Made by a program: the position numbers and the translations under genes. From assembly GCA_900555975.1 (NCBI GenBank), contig USNI01000048.1, forward strand, positions 1-6,776: a stretch of DNA of 6,776 bases, written 5' to 3'. Of the stretch, positions 1-6,511 are shown piece by piece. Origin of the DNA: an uncultured Desulfovibrio sp. (lineage in GTDB: Bacteria; Desulfobacterota; Desulfovibrionia; Desulfovibrionales; Desulfovibrionaceae). Under the pieces are notes generated by a model. The model was not told the origin of the DNA, made no database searches, and saw only the letters and a list, made by a program, of their open reading frames with translations. The stretch's first letter is position 1; each line of letters begins with the position of its first letter.

Positions 1-1
1 G

Positions 2-397
2 GCTCCGAGCTTTGAACGCGCTTCCGAAGCGGTGACGAAGAAGGTGTCCGAACTTTCCGCCGAAGACTGCGCCTTTGACATCGGTGAAGAAACGGTGAAG
101 GAATATGCGAAGCTTCTGGCCGATGCCCGTACCATCGTGTGGAACGGACCTGTGGGGGCATTCGAGACGGTTCCCTTCGACAAGGGCAGCCGTGCTCTGG
201 CCGACATCCTGGCCGACTCCGATGCCTATACCCTGGTGTGCGGCGGTGATACCGTGGCCGCGGTGGAGTCCTTCGGCGTAGCCTCCAGAATGGGCTATCT
301 TTCCACCGGCGGCGGCGCCTTCCTTGAAGTCCTGGAAGGCAAGACCCTGCCTGCCGTGGCGGCGCTTGCCGACGCGGCGTCGAAAAAGAAGATCTGA
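2..397 (+). CDS. pgk: Phosphoglycerate kinase, C-terminal part (5' end outside window)
   Basis: This is the last 131 codons of phosphoglycerate kinase, the cytoplasmic glycolytic enzyme that transfers phosphate between 1,3-bisphosphoglycerate and ADP. The frame is open from base 2, so the gene enters from the left; the GTG at base 32 is an internal valine, not a start. Visible nucleotide-domain motifs, numbered from the first visible residue, are WNGPVGAFE (47-55), GGDTVAAVESFG (81-92) and STGGGAFLE (101-109), followed by the usual LEGKTLPAV end. About two thirds of a normal protein of roughly 390-400 residues is missing on the left only because of the window edge. The stop at 395-397 is followed by a strong hairpin. 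The gene converges with the tungstate/molybdopterin operon and has no evident functional link to it. Identity is secure. Confidence 0.97.
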   Translation, partial: APSFERASEAVTKKVSELSAEDCAFDIGEETVKEYAKLLADARTIVWNGPVGAFETVPFDKGSRALADILADSDAYTLVCGGDTVAAVESFGVASRMGYLSTGGGAFLEVLEGKTLPAVAALADAASKKKI

Positions 398-450
398 CGA
401 ACGTGACCGGCTGGACGTCATCATCGTTCTGACCGGCCTCACATATCATG

Positions 451-486
451 GAGAAAGGGCGGGGAAAAGTTTCCCCGCCCTTTCTC
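451..486. terminator. Strong intrinsic terminator hairpin between convergent pgk and moaA
   Basis: A perfect 16-bp stem (451-466 with 471-486, arms GAGAAAGGGCGGGGAA and its complement) closes on a 4-base loop. Its GC-rich core is followed on the + strand by TTTCTCTTTA, giving a U-rich tail for pgk transcripts. On the minus strand the stem's own tail reads CCCTTTCTC, a poorer U-tract but plausible for the end of the moaA operon. It lies 53 bases after the pgk stop and 88 bases beyond the moaA stop. Its use by pgk is likely; bidirectional use is an inference. Confidence 0.88.
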
Positions 487-574
487 TTTATCAGGCTGAT
501 GCGTTTTGCCGATGGACGCCGCATCCCGTTTCAGTCGTTCCGTCTCCGGCAAGAAGGACGCCCGTCTTTTCCTG

Positions 575-1630
575 TCAGCCTCCTATGGCGGACATGCGCT
601 TATGGGCCACGGGACCGTTTCTGGAGGCAAGAATTTCCGCACCCACGGGTTTTCGTGAGACGGCGTCGATCATGATGCGGCGAACTTCTTCTGCACCCTT
701 GTCGCGCAGTGCGTCCCGCACGGGATATTCTCTGTCGTCGAAAAGACAGGTGCGGATATTGCCTTCCGCCGTCAGCCGCAGACGATTGCAGGACTGGCAG
801 AAGCTTTGCGTGACCGAGGTGATGAGGCCGAAGCTGCCTTTTGAAACGCGGCCGTCCGGCGTAACGAGCTTCCACAGTTTTGCAGGACCGCGTTCCTCGG
901 CCGCGTTTCCGTCGATTTCCTGACCGTCTCTGCGTCGCAGAGCCACCGGGTCGAGTCTCCAGTATCTGCGGGCCGTTTCCAGAATGTCGGCAGCCGGCCA
1001 GAACAGATTGTTCGACCAGATGGTGGAGTCTCCCATGGGCATGAACTCGATGAAGCGCACATCCACCGGCCAGTCCATGGCCATGGATGCAAGATCATGC
1101 AGTTCGACGTCGTTGACGCCGCGCATGGCCACGGCGTTGATCTTCAGGGGAATCCCCAGTTCCAGCATGCGATGCATATTGCCGAGCACCGTGGGCAGTT
1201 CGTCTCTGCCGGTGATGGCGGCGTATTTTTCGCGATCCAGAGAGTCAAGGGACAGATTGACGGATACATCCAGAGCCTTGAGCGTCTCCAGTGCGGGAGC
1301 GAGCAGGGTTCCGTTGGTGGTCAGCTTCAGCGCAATATGCGGGAATCGGTCGTGTATTTTGACGAGAAAATCAAGAAATCCCTTTCTGGCAAAGGGCTCT
1401 CCGCCGGTGAAGCGCAGTTTGTGCACGCCGAGACCGATGGCGATTTCGATGATTTTTTCTATTTCCTCGAAACGCAGGATCTTTTCGTGCGGAATGAAGG
1501 GAACGCCTTCATCCCGACAGTAGCGGCAGCAGAGATTGCAGCGGTCGGTCACGGAAATCCGCAGATAGCGTACGGTTCTGCCGTGTCCGTCGACGAGCAG
1601 GGCAGGGGAGACTTCATTCTGTTCCGGCAT
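575..1630 (-). CDS. moaA: GTP 3',8-cyclase MoaA (molybdopterin/tungstopterin synthesis, radical SAM)
   Basis: A 351-residue radical S-adenosylmethionine enzyme, close to the usual family length. With MoaC it converts GTP to cyclic pyranopterin monophosphate, the first step of molybdenum/tungsten cofactor synthesis; MoaA makes the 3',8-cyclo-GTP intermediate. The N-terminal cluster motif is C31-x3-C35-x2-C38 (CNLCCRYC), followed by the SAM-binding GGEP at 76-79 in RFTGGEPFARK. The second 4Fe-4S site is C278-x2-C281-x13-C295 within CQSCNRLRLTAEG, which in the family holds GTP. The protein ends in IGG, the conserved C-terminal double glycine, so it is complete. The start is supported by AAGGAG eight bases upstream, lying inside the last codons of the preceding fusion gene; only 4 bases separate the two. 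It is the last gene of the operon and reads toward the 451-486 terminator. Confidence 0.97.
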   Translation of the reverse strand: MPEQNEVSPALLVDGHGRTVRYLRISVTDRCNLCCRYCRDEGVPFIPHEKILRFEEIEKIIEIAIGLGVHKLRFTGGEPFARKGFLDFLVKIHDRFPHIALKLTTNGTLLAPALETLKALDVSVNLSLDSLDREKYAAITGRDELPTVLGNMHRMLELGIPLKINAVAMRGVNDVELHDLASMAMDWPVDVRFIEFMPMGDSTIWSNNLFWPAADILETARRYWRLDPVALRRRDGQEIDGNAAEERGPAKLWKLVTPDGRVSKGSFGLITSVTQSFCQSCNRLRLTAEGNIRTCLFDDREYPVRDALRDKGAEEVRRIMIDAVSRKPVGAEILASRNGPVAHKRMSAIGG

Positions 1631-1634
1631 GAGG

Positions 1635-2672
1635 TCAGCTCCTTCCGCAGTCGCTCATGTCGCCGTTGAGCTTTTCCAGCGCATGGGGCAGTACGGGCAG
1701 CAGTGCCGCAAGGTTTTCCTGTGCGGCGAGACGGCTTCCCGGCAGGGCGATGAGCATGGTCCGTCCCAGCGTACCGGCCAGACAGCGGGAGAGCACCGCA
1801 CGAGGCGTGTGTGCCAGACCTTCGGAGAACATGACCTGTTCGAAGCCGGGCAGACGGCGGTCCAGCACGGGCAGCAGGGCTTCCGGCGTGAAGTCGCGGG
1901 GAGAAAGCCCCGTACCTCCCGTGGTGACGATGAGTCCCCAGCCGGAGGAGGCAAGATCCCTGACAAGCTTGCGCAGAGCGCGCGGATCATCGGGCAGCAG
2001 GAAAAGCTCACGCTTTGCCGGCGACAGCTCGGAGAGCATGTCGAGCAGGGCGGGACCGCTTTCATCCACGCGGATTCCTGCATACCCCTTGTCGGAAAGC
2101 GTGATGCAGGCCACGGCGAGACCTTCGCCGTTCCAAGGTTCGGGCAGAGGTTTCGGCAGGGGCAAAGGCGTGTCCTCCACCTCGAAGAGCAGCGGATCAT
2201 CGGTCTTGAACAGACCGCTTTTGCCGCCGGACTTGAGAATGAGACGCACGTCGCGGATCACCACGTCCTTCTGCACGGCCTTGACCATGTCGTAGATGGT
2301 GGCCGCGGCAATCTGCGCCGCAATGATGGCCTCCATTTCCACGCCGGTGCGTCCTGTGGTGCTGGCTGAGGCCTCAAGGATCACGGCAGGAGGCTCGTCC
2401 TGCACTTTGAAGCGCACGTCGGCATGGGTTATGGCCAGAGGGTGACACATGGGAATAAGTTCAGCCGTGCGTTTCGCCGCCATGATGCCCGCCACCTGGG
2501 CCACGGTGAGAACATCGCCCTTGGGCAGAGCCTTTGCCTTGAGCAGTTCCAGCGTGTGGGCGTTCAGCTCCACCACGGCTCTGGCTATGGCCGTGCGCTT
2601 CGTTTCCTGCTTGGCGCCGACATCCACCATGCGGGGAGCGCCTGAAGCGTCGAGATGGGAGAATTCAGACAT
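1635..2672 (-). CDS. moaC: Fused MoaC (cPMP synthase) and MoaB/MogA-type (molybdopterin adenylyltransferase) protein
   Basis: A 345-residue two-domain protein. Residues 1-160 are MoaC, which rearranges 3',8-cyclo-GTP to cyclic pyranopterin monophosphate. Visible motifs are [12 protein letters not shown] (15-26), [17 protein letters not shown] (51-67), LIPMCHPL with H77, IYDMVKA with D128 and K131, and LKSGGKSG with K147; these are the residues expected at the MoaC active site. A proline-rich linker (about 165-182, [11 protein letters not shown]) leads to a MoaB/MogA-like domain (184-345) with [20 protein letters not shown] (250-255), SPRDFTPEA and LPG, the family that adenylylates molybdopterin before metal insertion. 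The [16 protein letters not shown] stretch leans toward MogA, but MoaB versus MogA cannot be settled by eye. GAGG lies six bases before the ATG. The MOSC gene ends 13 bases upstream. Such MoaC/MoaB fusions are known in proteobacteria; the symbol covers only the N-terminal half. Confidence 0.93.
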   Translation of the reverse strand: MSEFSHLDASGAPRMVDVGAKQETKRTAIARAVVELNAHTLELLKAKALPKGDVLTVAQVAGIMAAKRTAELIPMCHPLAITHADVRFKVQDEPPAVILEASASTTGRTGVEMEAIIAAQIAAATIYDMVKAVQKDVVIRDVRLILKSGGKSGLFKTDDPLLFEVEDTPLPLPKPLPEPWNGEGLAVACITLSDKGYAGIRVDESGPALLDMLSELSPAKRELFLLPDDPRALRKLVRDLASSGWGLIVTTGGTGLSPRDFTPEALLPVLDRRLPGFEQVMFSEGLAHTPRAVLSRCLAGTLGRTMLIALPGSRLAAQENLAALLPVLPHALEKLNGDMSDCGRS

Positions 2673-2685
2673 GACCGACCTCGTC

Positions 2686-3141
2686 TCATGCCTGGGGAAG
2701 AACCTGGGGACGGAAGGAAATGCGGATGCTGTCGCCGGGCTTTACCACGCCGCCTTTGATGATCCGGCAGAACACGCCTCTTCTGGGCATGATGCAGTCT
2801 CCGACCTGCTGTCGGATGGCGCAGCCCATGTGACACTCCTTGCCGATCTGGGTGAGCACAAGCTCGATGTCGTCGCCGATGGTGAAGCGGGTGCCGAGGG
2901 GGCAGGTATGGAGTTCCAGGCCTTCCGTGGTGATGTTTTCGGCAAAGTCGCCGGGATGGACGTCTGCCCCCATGGAGCGCATGTATTCTATGTCTTCCAT
3001 GGCGAGAAGGCTGAGCTGACGGTGGGAGCCGTCGGCATGGACGTCGCCTTCCACGCCGTGGTTGGCCACAAGCGTCACCTGCGGCTGATTGATTTTCTTT
3101 TCACCCTTGCGGGAACTTGTGGATACGGCAACGATGCGCAT
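2686..3141 (-). CDS. MOSC-domain protein (molybdenum/tungsten cofactor-associated)
   Basis: A 151-residue single MOSC domain protein. MOSC domains occur at the C terminus of Moco sulfurase and as small free-standing proteins linked to molybdopterin handling; the exact reaction of this class is not established. Recognisable family features are [16 protein letters not shown] at the N terminus, the [18 protein letters not shown] stretch (29-46), [15 protein letters not shown] (63-77), LGTRFTIGD (82-90) and a cysteine-bearing segment, [18 protein letters not shown] (99-116), then [11 protein letters not shown] chose the ATG at 3141 because GGAG lies eight bases upstream and homology starts there. 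The frame stays open a further 52 codons upstream, but that part overlaps the end of tupC and looks non-coding. Between tupC and the moaC fusion, it probably acts on cofactor maturation. No signal peptide or membrane segment is visible. Confidence 0.88.
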   Translation of the reverse strand: MRIVAVSTSSRKGEKKINQPQVTLVANHGVEGDVHADGSHRQLSLLAMEDIEYMRSMGADVHPGDFAENITTEGLELHTCPLGTRFTIGDDIELVLTQIGKECHMGCAIRQQVGDCIMPRRGVFCRIIKGGVVKPGDSIRISFRPQVLPQA

Positions 3142-3184
3142 GATGTTTTCTCCAGACTTGCTGTGTTCGTTTATGATGTTGCTT

Positions 3185-3213
3185 GCGACCGGTCCGCATT
3201 CAGACCGGATCGC
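3185..3213 (-). repeat. Hairpin spanning the tupC stop codon
   Basis: GCGACCGGTC (3185-3194) pairs with GACCGGATCGC (3203-3213) across an 8-base loop, with one bulged base. The loop contains the tupC stop codon (3200-3202). No T-run follows on either strand, so it is not a standard intrinsic terminator; it may stabilise the upstream tupABC message or affect translation into the MOSC gene 58 bases on. The structure is seen in the sequence, the role is inference. Confidence 0.45.
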
Positions 3214-3832
3214 TGACAATGCCGATTTCCCTTGCATCGAGGGCTGCGGGAACGTCCCTGTCATGCGTGGCGCATACGACGCTGACGCCCCGGGCACGCA
3301 GAGACCTTACAACACTGAGTATGGCCTTTTCGCTCGCCGCGTCAACATTGGACGTCGGTTCATCGAGAAGAAGGACCGAGGGAGAAAGAATGAGACGCGA
3401 CGCCAGAGCTATGCGCTGTCTCTCTCCGCCGGAAAGTTCTCCCGGTCCGCGCGAGGCCATGCTTTCAGGGTCGGTGAAGCCTACGGCCAGCATGCTTTCC
3501 ATGTAGCCTTTGCGTGCAAGTTTTCTGTCGACTCCCCTCAGTCTCAGCCCCAGCGTGACGTTCCAGAAGACGGAGGCCTTCATGAGATACGGCTCCTGCA
3601 GCAGAAGAGTGATTTCCCTGCGGGGCTCCGTCTGGCTGCCTGTGTAGCGCAGAACGCCGGATGTGGGTTTTTCCAGAAAGGCGAGCAGACGCAGAAGCGT
3701 GGACTTGCCGCTGCCGTTTCTTCCGGTAAGCACCACGGTTTCTCCCCTTTCCATGACGAACGAGGGAAGATGGAGCGCCGTGATGCTGCCGTAGCATTTG
3801 CGCAGGTCGTGCGCTTCAAAAAGAATGTTCAT
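3200..3832 (-). CDS. tupC: Tungstate ABC transporter ATP-binding protein TupC
   Basis: A 210-residue ABC ATPase that powers the TupB permease on the inner face of the cytoplasmic membrane. The order of motifs is complete: Walker A GRNGSGKST (37-45), Q-loop Q79 in LLLQEPYL, signature LSGGERQR (133-140), Walker B VLLLDEP (153-159), D-loop SNVD (161-164) and switch histidine H190 in CATHDRD. It is short, with no C-terminal regulatory TOBE domain such as ModC carries, which fits TupC. Its ATG overlaps the tupB stop by four bases (ATGA), a sign of translational coupling, and AAGGGA sits just upstream. The specific assignment to tungstate rests on the adjacent tupA and tupB rather than on this sequence. 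Confidence 0.93.
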   Translation of the reverse strand: MNILFEAHDLRKCYGSITALHLPSFVMERGETVVLTGRNGSGKSTLLRLLAFLEKPTSGVLRYTGSQTEPRREITLLLQEPYLMKASVFWNVTLGLRLRGVDRKLARKGYMESMLAVGFTDPESMASRGPGELSGGERQRIALASRLILSPSVLLLDEPTSNVDAASEKAILSVVRSLRARGVSVVCATHDRDVPAALDAREIGIVSDPV

Positions 3833-4524
3833 GCGCGTCCCTTGTGTCTGAACCAGGCGAGAAGAAAATTGACCAGAAAGGCGATGAGCAGCAGCACGAG
3901 GCCGAGGGCTATGCCCTGAGCGAATTCTCCCTTGCTGGTTTCCAGAGAGATGGCGGTCGTCATGGTTCTTGTGGAGTAGCGGATGTTGCCGCCGAGCATC
4001 ATGGCGACGCCCACTTCCGTGACGACGCGTCCGAAGGCGGTGACACAGACCATGCCGAGATCATATCGTATTTCCCGTATGGTGTGCAGCGCAAGCTGCG
4101 AGGGGGATGCGCCAAGCGTCAGCAGCGTTTCCCGGCAGTGCCGGTCGAGGTTCTCCACGGCCTGCGCCGTCCATGAGATGACGATGGGCAGAGCGAGAAT
4201 GCTCTGGCCTATGATCATGCCCGGCAGCGTGAAAAGCAGACCGAACTGACCGAGCGGTCCGCGGTAGGTGATGAACACATATACGATGAGTCCTATCAGT
4301 ACCGTGGGGAAGGCCAGGAGCGTATCCGAGAGAAGCCTCAGAAATTTTTTTCCGGGAAACGTGGTGTAGCCGAGCAGAAATCCAAGAGGCAGTCCCAGAG
4401 TGGCTGCGATGAGCAGGGCGCAGCTTGTGGAGGAAAGCGTGGCCTGGATGGCGGAGAACGTGGCGTCGTCCATGTTCAGAAGCAGATCGAGCGCCTTGCT
4501 CATGCCTTCGCTGAAATATCCCAT
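3829..4524 (-). CDS. tupB: Tungstate ABC transporter permease TupB
   Basis: A 231-residue inner-membrane permease of the binding-protein-dependent transport family, forming the tungstate channel with TupC. Hydrophobic segments are visible at about 26-54, 64-86, 96-116, 154-178 and 205-226. The cytoplasmic loop that docks on the ATPase is RETLLTLGASPSQLALHTIR (131-150), an EAA-type loop with its conserved glycine at 138. The TEVGVAMMLGGNIRYSTRTM stretch (169-188) is typical of TupB. I chose the ATG at 4524 because it has an AGGT ribosome-binding sequence and gives the usual length. The frame continues 38 codons upstream to 4638, but that extension is Ser/Arg-rich, runs back through the intergenic hairpin and overlaps tupA. 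The stop overlaps the tupC start by four bases. Confidence 0.92.
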   Translation of the reverse strand: MGYFSEGMSKALDLLLNMDDATFSAIQATLSSTSCALLIAATLGLPLGFLLGYTTFPGKKFLRLLSDTLLAFPTVLIGLIVYVFITYRGPLGQFGLLFTLPGMIIGQSILALPIVISWTAQAVENLDRHCRETLLTLGASPSQLALHTIREIRYDLGMVCVTAFGRVVTEVGVAMMLGGNIRYSTRTMTTAISLETSKGEFAQGIALGLVLLLIAFLVNFLLAWFRHKGRA

Positions 4525-4539
4525 GATGACCTGCGGATG

Positions 4540-4572
4540 AAAAAAGGAAAGCGGGCCGGAGCGCCGGCCCGC
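4540..4572 (-). terminator. Terminator-like hairpin between tupA and tupB
   Basis: On the minus strand, 10 bases after the tupA stop codon, a 9-bp all-GC stem (GCGGGCCGG, 4564-4572 with 4551-4559) with a 4-base loop is followed by TTTCCTTTTTT, the layout of a Rho-independent terminator. It lies inside the operon, 16 bases before tupB, so it should act as a partial terminator or 3' stabiliser. That would leave the periplasmic binding protein in excess over permease and ATPase, as is common for ABC importers. Structure is seen; read-through is inferred. Confidence 0.78.
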
Positions 4573-4582
4573 CCGGGGATTG

Positions 4583-5404
4583 TTACTTGCCCGCGTTGGG
4601 GAAGAAGAGCTGCTTGCCTTCGAGCTTGTAGTCTTCAATGAGTTTCTGGGTTTCGGGCTTTACCCACCAGTCTTCGAACTTGACGGCAAGATCCTTCTTG
4701 ACGTTGGGGCAGATGGCGGGATTGGTCGTGATGACGCTGTACTGGTTGAACAGCGCGGAATCGCCTTCCACCACGATGGCAAGAGGATTGGCGTCGCCCT
4801 GCTGGTTGGCATACTTGATCCAGGTACCGCGGTCGGTAAGGGCATAGGCACCCTTTTCGGCGGCAATGGCCAGAGTGGCCATCATGCCCTGACCGGCGGA
4901 AATATAGAAGGGTTCCTTGTCGGGAGAGAGATTGGAGTCCTTCCACAGCTTCAGCTCGGCGGAATGGGTGCCTGACTTGTCGCCGCGGCTGACGAAGCCG
5001 GCCTTGGCGTCATAGATGGCCTTCAGCGCTTCGGCAGTGGTCTTGCCGGCAACTTTTGCAGGGTCGGCCTTGGGACCGACGATGACGAAGTCATTGTACA
5101 TGACCTGACGACGGTCGATGCCGTAGCCGTCTTCAATGAACTTCTTTTCCACATCGGGCGCATGAACGAGAAGAACGTCGGCGTCGCAGTTCTTGGAGAT
5201 TTCAAGAGCCTTGCCGGTGCCCACGGCCACCCACTTGAGATCAATGCCGGTTTCCTTCTTGAAGGTGGGCACGACGTATTCCAGCAGACCGGAATCCTGG
5301 GTGCTGGTGGTCGTGGCCATCATCAGAGAGTCGGCCGCCTGCGCGGGGATGGCGCAGGACAGTGCAAGCAGGGTGCTGAAAAGGATTTTGCCTGAATGAT
5401 TCAT
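4583..5404 (-). CDS. tupA: Periplasmic tungstate-binding protein TupA
   Basis: A 273-residue extracytoplasmic solute-binding protein that captures tungstate and delivers it to TupB. Residues 1-23 form a signal peptide (K6, hydrophobic core ILFSTLLALSCAIP, cleavage predicted after AQA at 23). The mature N terminus carries the TupA hallmark TTTSTQDSGLL (31-41). Further oxyanion-binding-fold segments are VAVGTGKALEISKNCDADVLLVHAP (split here for reference at 59-83), NDFVIVGP (104-111) and SRGDKSGTH (139-147), whose Arg140 is a candidate ligand to the anion. These motifs separate TupA from ModA and WtpA. The start is well supported by AAGGAG seven bases upstream. The gene follows tunR by 52 bases, a gap holding an inverted repeat, and is followed by a terminator-like hairpin. 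Selectivity for tungstate over molybdate is known for the family but not shown here. Confidence 0.95.
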   Translation of the reverse strand: MNHSGKILFSTLLALSCAIPAQAADSLMMATTTSTQDSGLLEYVVPTFKKETGIDLKWVAVGTGKALEISKNCDADVLLVHAPDVEKKFIEDGYGIDRRQVMYNDFVIVGPKADPAKVAGKTTAEALKAIYDAKAGFVSRGDKSGTHSAELKLWKDSNLSPDKEPFYISAGQGMMATLAIAAEKGAYALTDRGTWIKYANQQGDANPLAIVVEGDSALFNQYSVITTNPAICPNVKKDLAVKFEDWWVKPETQKLIEDYKLEGKQLFFPNAGK

Positions 5405-5428
5405 GGAAAAGCTCCTTGTATGGTTTTG

Positions 5429-5450
5429 CGATGTCTCCGGGGAGACATCG
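5429..5450. repeat. Perfect inverted repeat in the tunR-tupA gap
   Basis: CGATGTCTCC and its exact complement GGAGACATCG flank two bases, a 22-base perfect inverted repeat. It lies 9 bases upstream of the tupA Shine-Dalgarno sequence. On the minus strand it is followed by CAAAACC, not a T-run, so it is not an intrinsic terminator. It may be a protein-binding operator, since it shares ATGTC/GACAT half-sites with the element upstream of tunR, or an RNA hairpin that protects the 5' end of tupA mRNA after processing. No clear -35/-10 pair is visible for tupA. Confidence 0.6.
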
Positions 5451-5456
5451 GCGTTG

Positions 5457-6416
5457 TCAGTCGGGAATGAGATGGACGCCCCGGGCCGGAAAGCTCATGC
5501 AGACTCTGCTTCCCTGGCGGATATTGAGTCTGGACAGAAAAGCCGTTTCCTGTACGGCGTTTATCTGTGTGCCGTCTCCAAGTTCCAGAACGAGAAACGT
5601 CTCCACCGTATCCTGATGCATGGCTGCGACGGTGGCCCGTACCGGGCCTTGAAGGGCGGCAGGCATTTTCTCGGTGGATACGACGATGCACTCCGGATCT
5701 ATGACGACGGTAACTACCTGATTGAGATGCAGTTCCATGTTCATGAACTGCCTTGCCTCGCACAGGGCCGCAATGACCAGATCGGAAAAGGTGGTGACTT
5801 CCACGCTGACGGCCCGCATGCCCGTGGAAATGGCGGTGACGATGCCGATGAATGTGTTCCCGTTTTCGTCGTTCCACCCGTTCTTTTCTGCTGATGCTCC
5901 ACGCACGATGCGTTTTGCTTCGCCTCCTGCGAAGTCCAGAAATTCCGTGATCTGGGAATGTTTCTGCTGACCGAGAAAGGTCTGGACCACATTGAAGGGA
6001 ACATGGAGTTCGAGAAGTTCCAGCCCCCTGGCATAGCGTATGGCACGCGGTCCGGCCATTCCGGGAGACAGCCCCATGCCTTCGGCCACGGCGTAGAACT
6101 TCTTGCGTACGAATCCCTGATCAAAGCGCAGGAAGCCGTCCTGTTCAGCTTCAGGCAGACTCAGGATCCGTCGGATGTGCTTCATGCAGGAGAGCGGCAG
6201 CAAGACATCCCGACTGCCGGGGTCGGGCACGTGCACCATGCCGGTCACGGTGTCGATGGTTTCGCGGACAGGCATTCCAAGTGCTTCGCCGAGACGCAGC
6301 CCTCCGTATCGGATGAGCAGAAAAAGAAGATGAAGCCGCGCGCGGACGATTTTTTTCGCCGTGGTCGTGGCCTCTGCTTCCCATGCCTCCCAGCGCAGGG
6401 TAAGCTGTTCGAGCAT
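5457..6416 (-). CDS. tunR: TunR-type tungstate-responsive regulator: dead tyrosine recombinase fold plus tandem Mop domains
   Basis: A 319-residue protein from the ATG at 6416. Residues about 1-170 align without gaps to the catalytic half of XerC/XerD recombinases: YGGLRLGEAL carries the first Arg (R41), VHVPDPGSRDVLLPL matches the beta-hairpin with Pro66 in place of the catalytic Lys, and GPRAIRYARGLELLEL through LGQQKHSQITEFLDF has R124 for His, a kept R127, Q150 for His/Trp and F159 for the nucleophilic Tyr. It should therefore bind DNA but not cut it. Residues about 185-250 and 255-317 are two Mop/TOBE repeats (GNTFIGIVTAISTGM; LQGPVRATVAAMHQD) as in ModE, which bind molybdate or tungstate. 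This architecture defines TunR, known from sulfate reducers. The frame is open to an ATG at 6626, but that extension is unlike the family and crosses an inverted repeat, and the 6416 ATG itself has only a weak AGAAG upstream, so the start is provisional. It heads the operon and probably controls tupABC. Confidence 0.88.
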   Translation of the reverse strand: MLEQLTLRWEAWEAEATTTAKKIVRARLHLLFLLIRYGGLRLGEALGMPVRETIDTVTGMVHVPDPGSRDVLLPLSCMKHIRRILSLPEAEQDGFLRFDQGFVRKKFYAVAEGMGLSPGMAGPRAIRYARGLELLELHVPFNVVQTFLGQQKHSQITEFLDFAGGEAKRIVRGASAEKNGWNDENGNTFIGIVTAISTGMRAVSVEVTTFSDLVIAALCEARQFMNMELHLNQVVTVVIDPECIVVSTEKMPAALQGPVRATVAAMHQDTVETFLVLELGDGTQINAVQETAFLSRLNIRQGSRVCMSFPARGVHLIPD

Positions 6417-6491
6417 GCTTCTGTTCAAATGTTGCTGAGTCAATGGGTACTTCGCAGTTTGCCTGTTCCGGTCCGCGGAAATACGGAATCG

Positions 6492-6511
6492 GACATGGAG
6501 CGGGCCATGTC
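6492..6511. repeat. Short inverted repeat GACATGG-6-CCATGTC
   Basis: GACATGG (6492-6498) and its exact complement CCATGTC (6505-6511) are separated by six bases. The right arm is shared with the left arm of the larger inverted repeat, giving three related half-sites in a row on alternating strands (6492-6498, 6505-6511, 6534-6540 as GTCATGG). This arrangement suggests cooperative protein binding, though it is an inference. Confidence 0.4.

Noticed and set aside
558..568. Short GACG/CGTC hairpin just after moaA as its terminator
   Set aside because: The stem is only 4 bp with a 2-base loop; the 16-bp hairpin at 451-486 is a far better candidate.
984..1523. Long + strand open frame opposite moaA
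   Set aside because: It is an antisense shadow of a well-conserved gene in GC-rich DNA, with no recognisable domain.
3142..3297. N-terminal extension of the MOSC protein by 52 residues
   Set aside because: It overlaps the end of tupC and lacks family similarity; the internal ATG at 3141 has GGAG at good spacing.
3089..3919. Long + strand open frame opposite tupC and the MOSC start
   Set aside because: It runs across two real genes and a gap, with no recognisable motif, and its composition is explained by the opposite strand.
4525..4638. N-terminal extension of TupB by 38 residues
   Set aside because: It is Ser/Arg-rich, is translated through the GC hairpin and overlaps tupA; the shorter form has the normal length and a ribosome-binding site.
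5457..6416. An active integrase or recombinase belonging to a mobile element
   Set aside because: The catalytic Tyr, Lys and both His are replaced, Mop domains are attached, and there are no att sites, tRNA gene or phage genes nearby.
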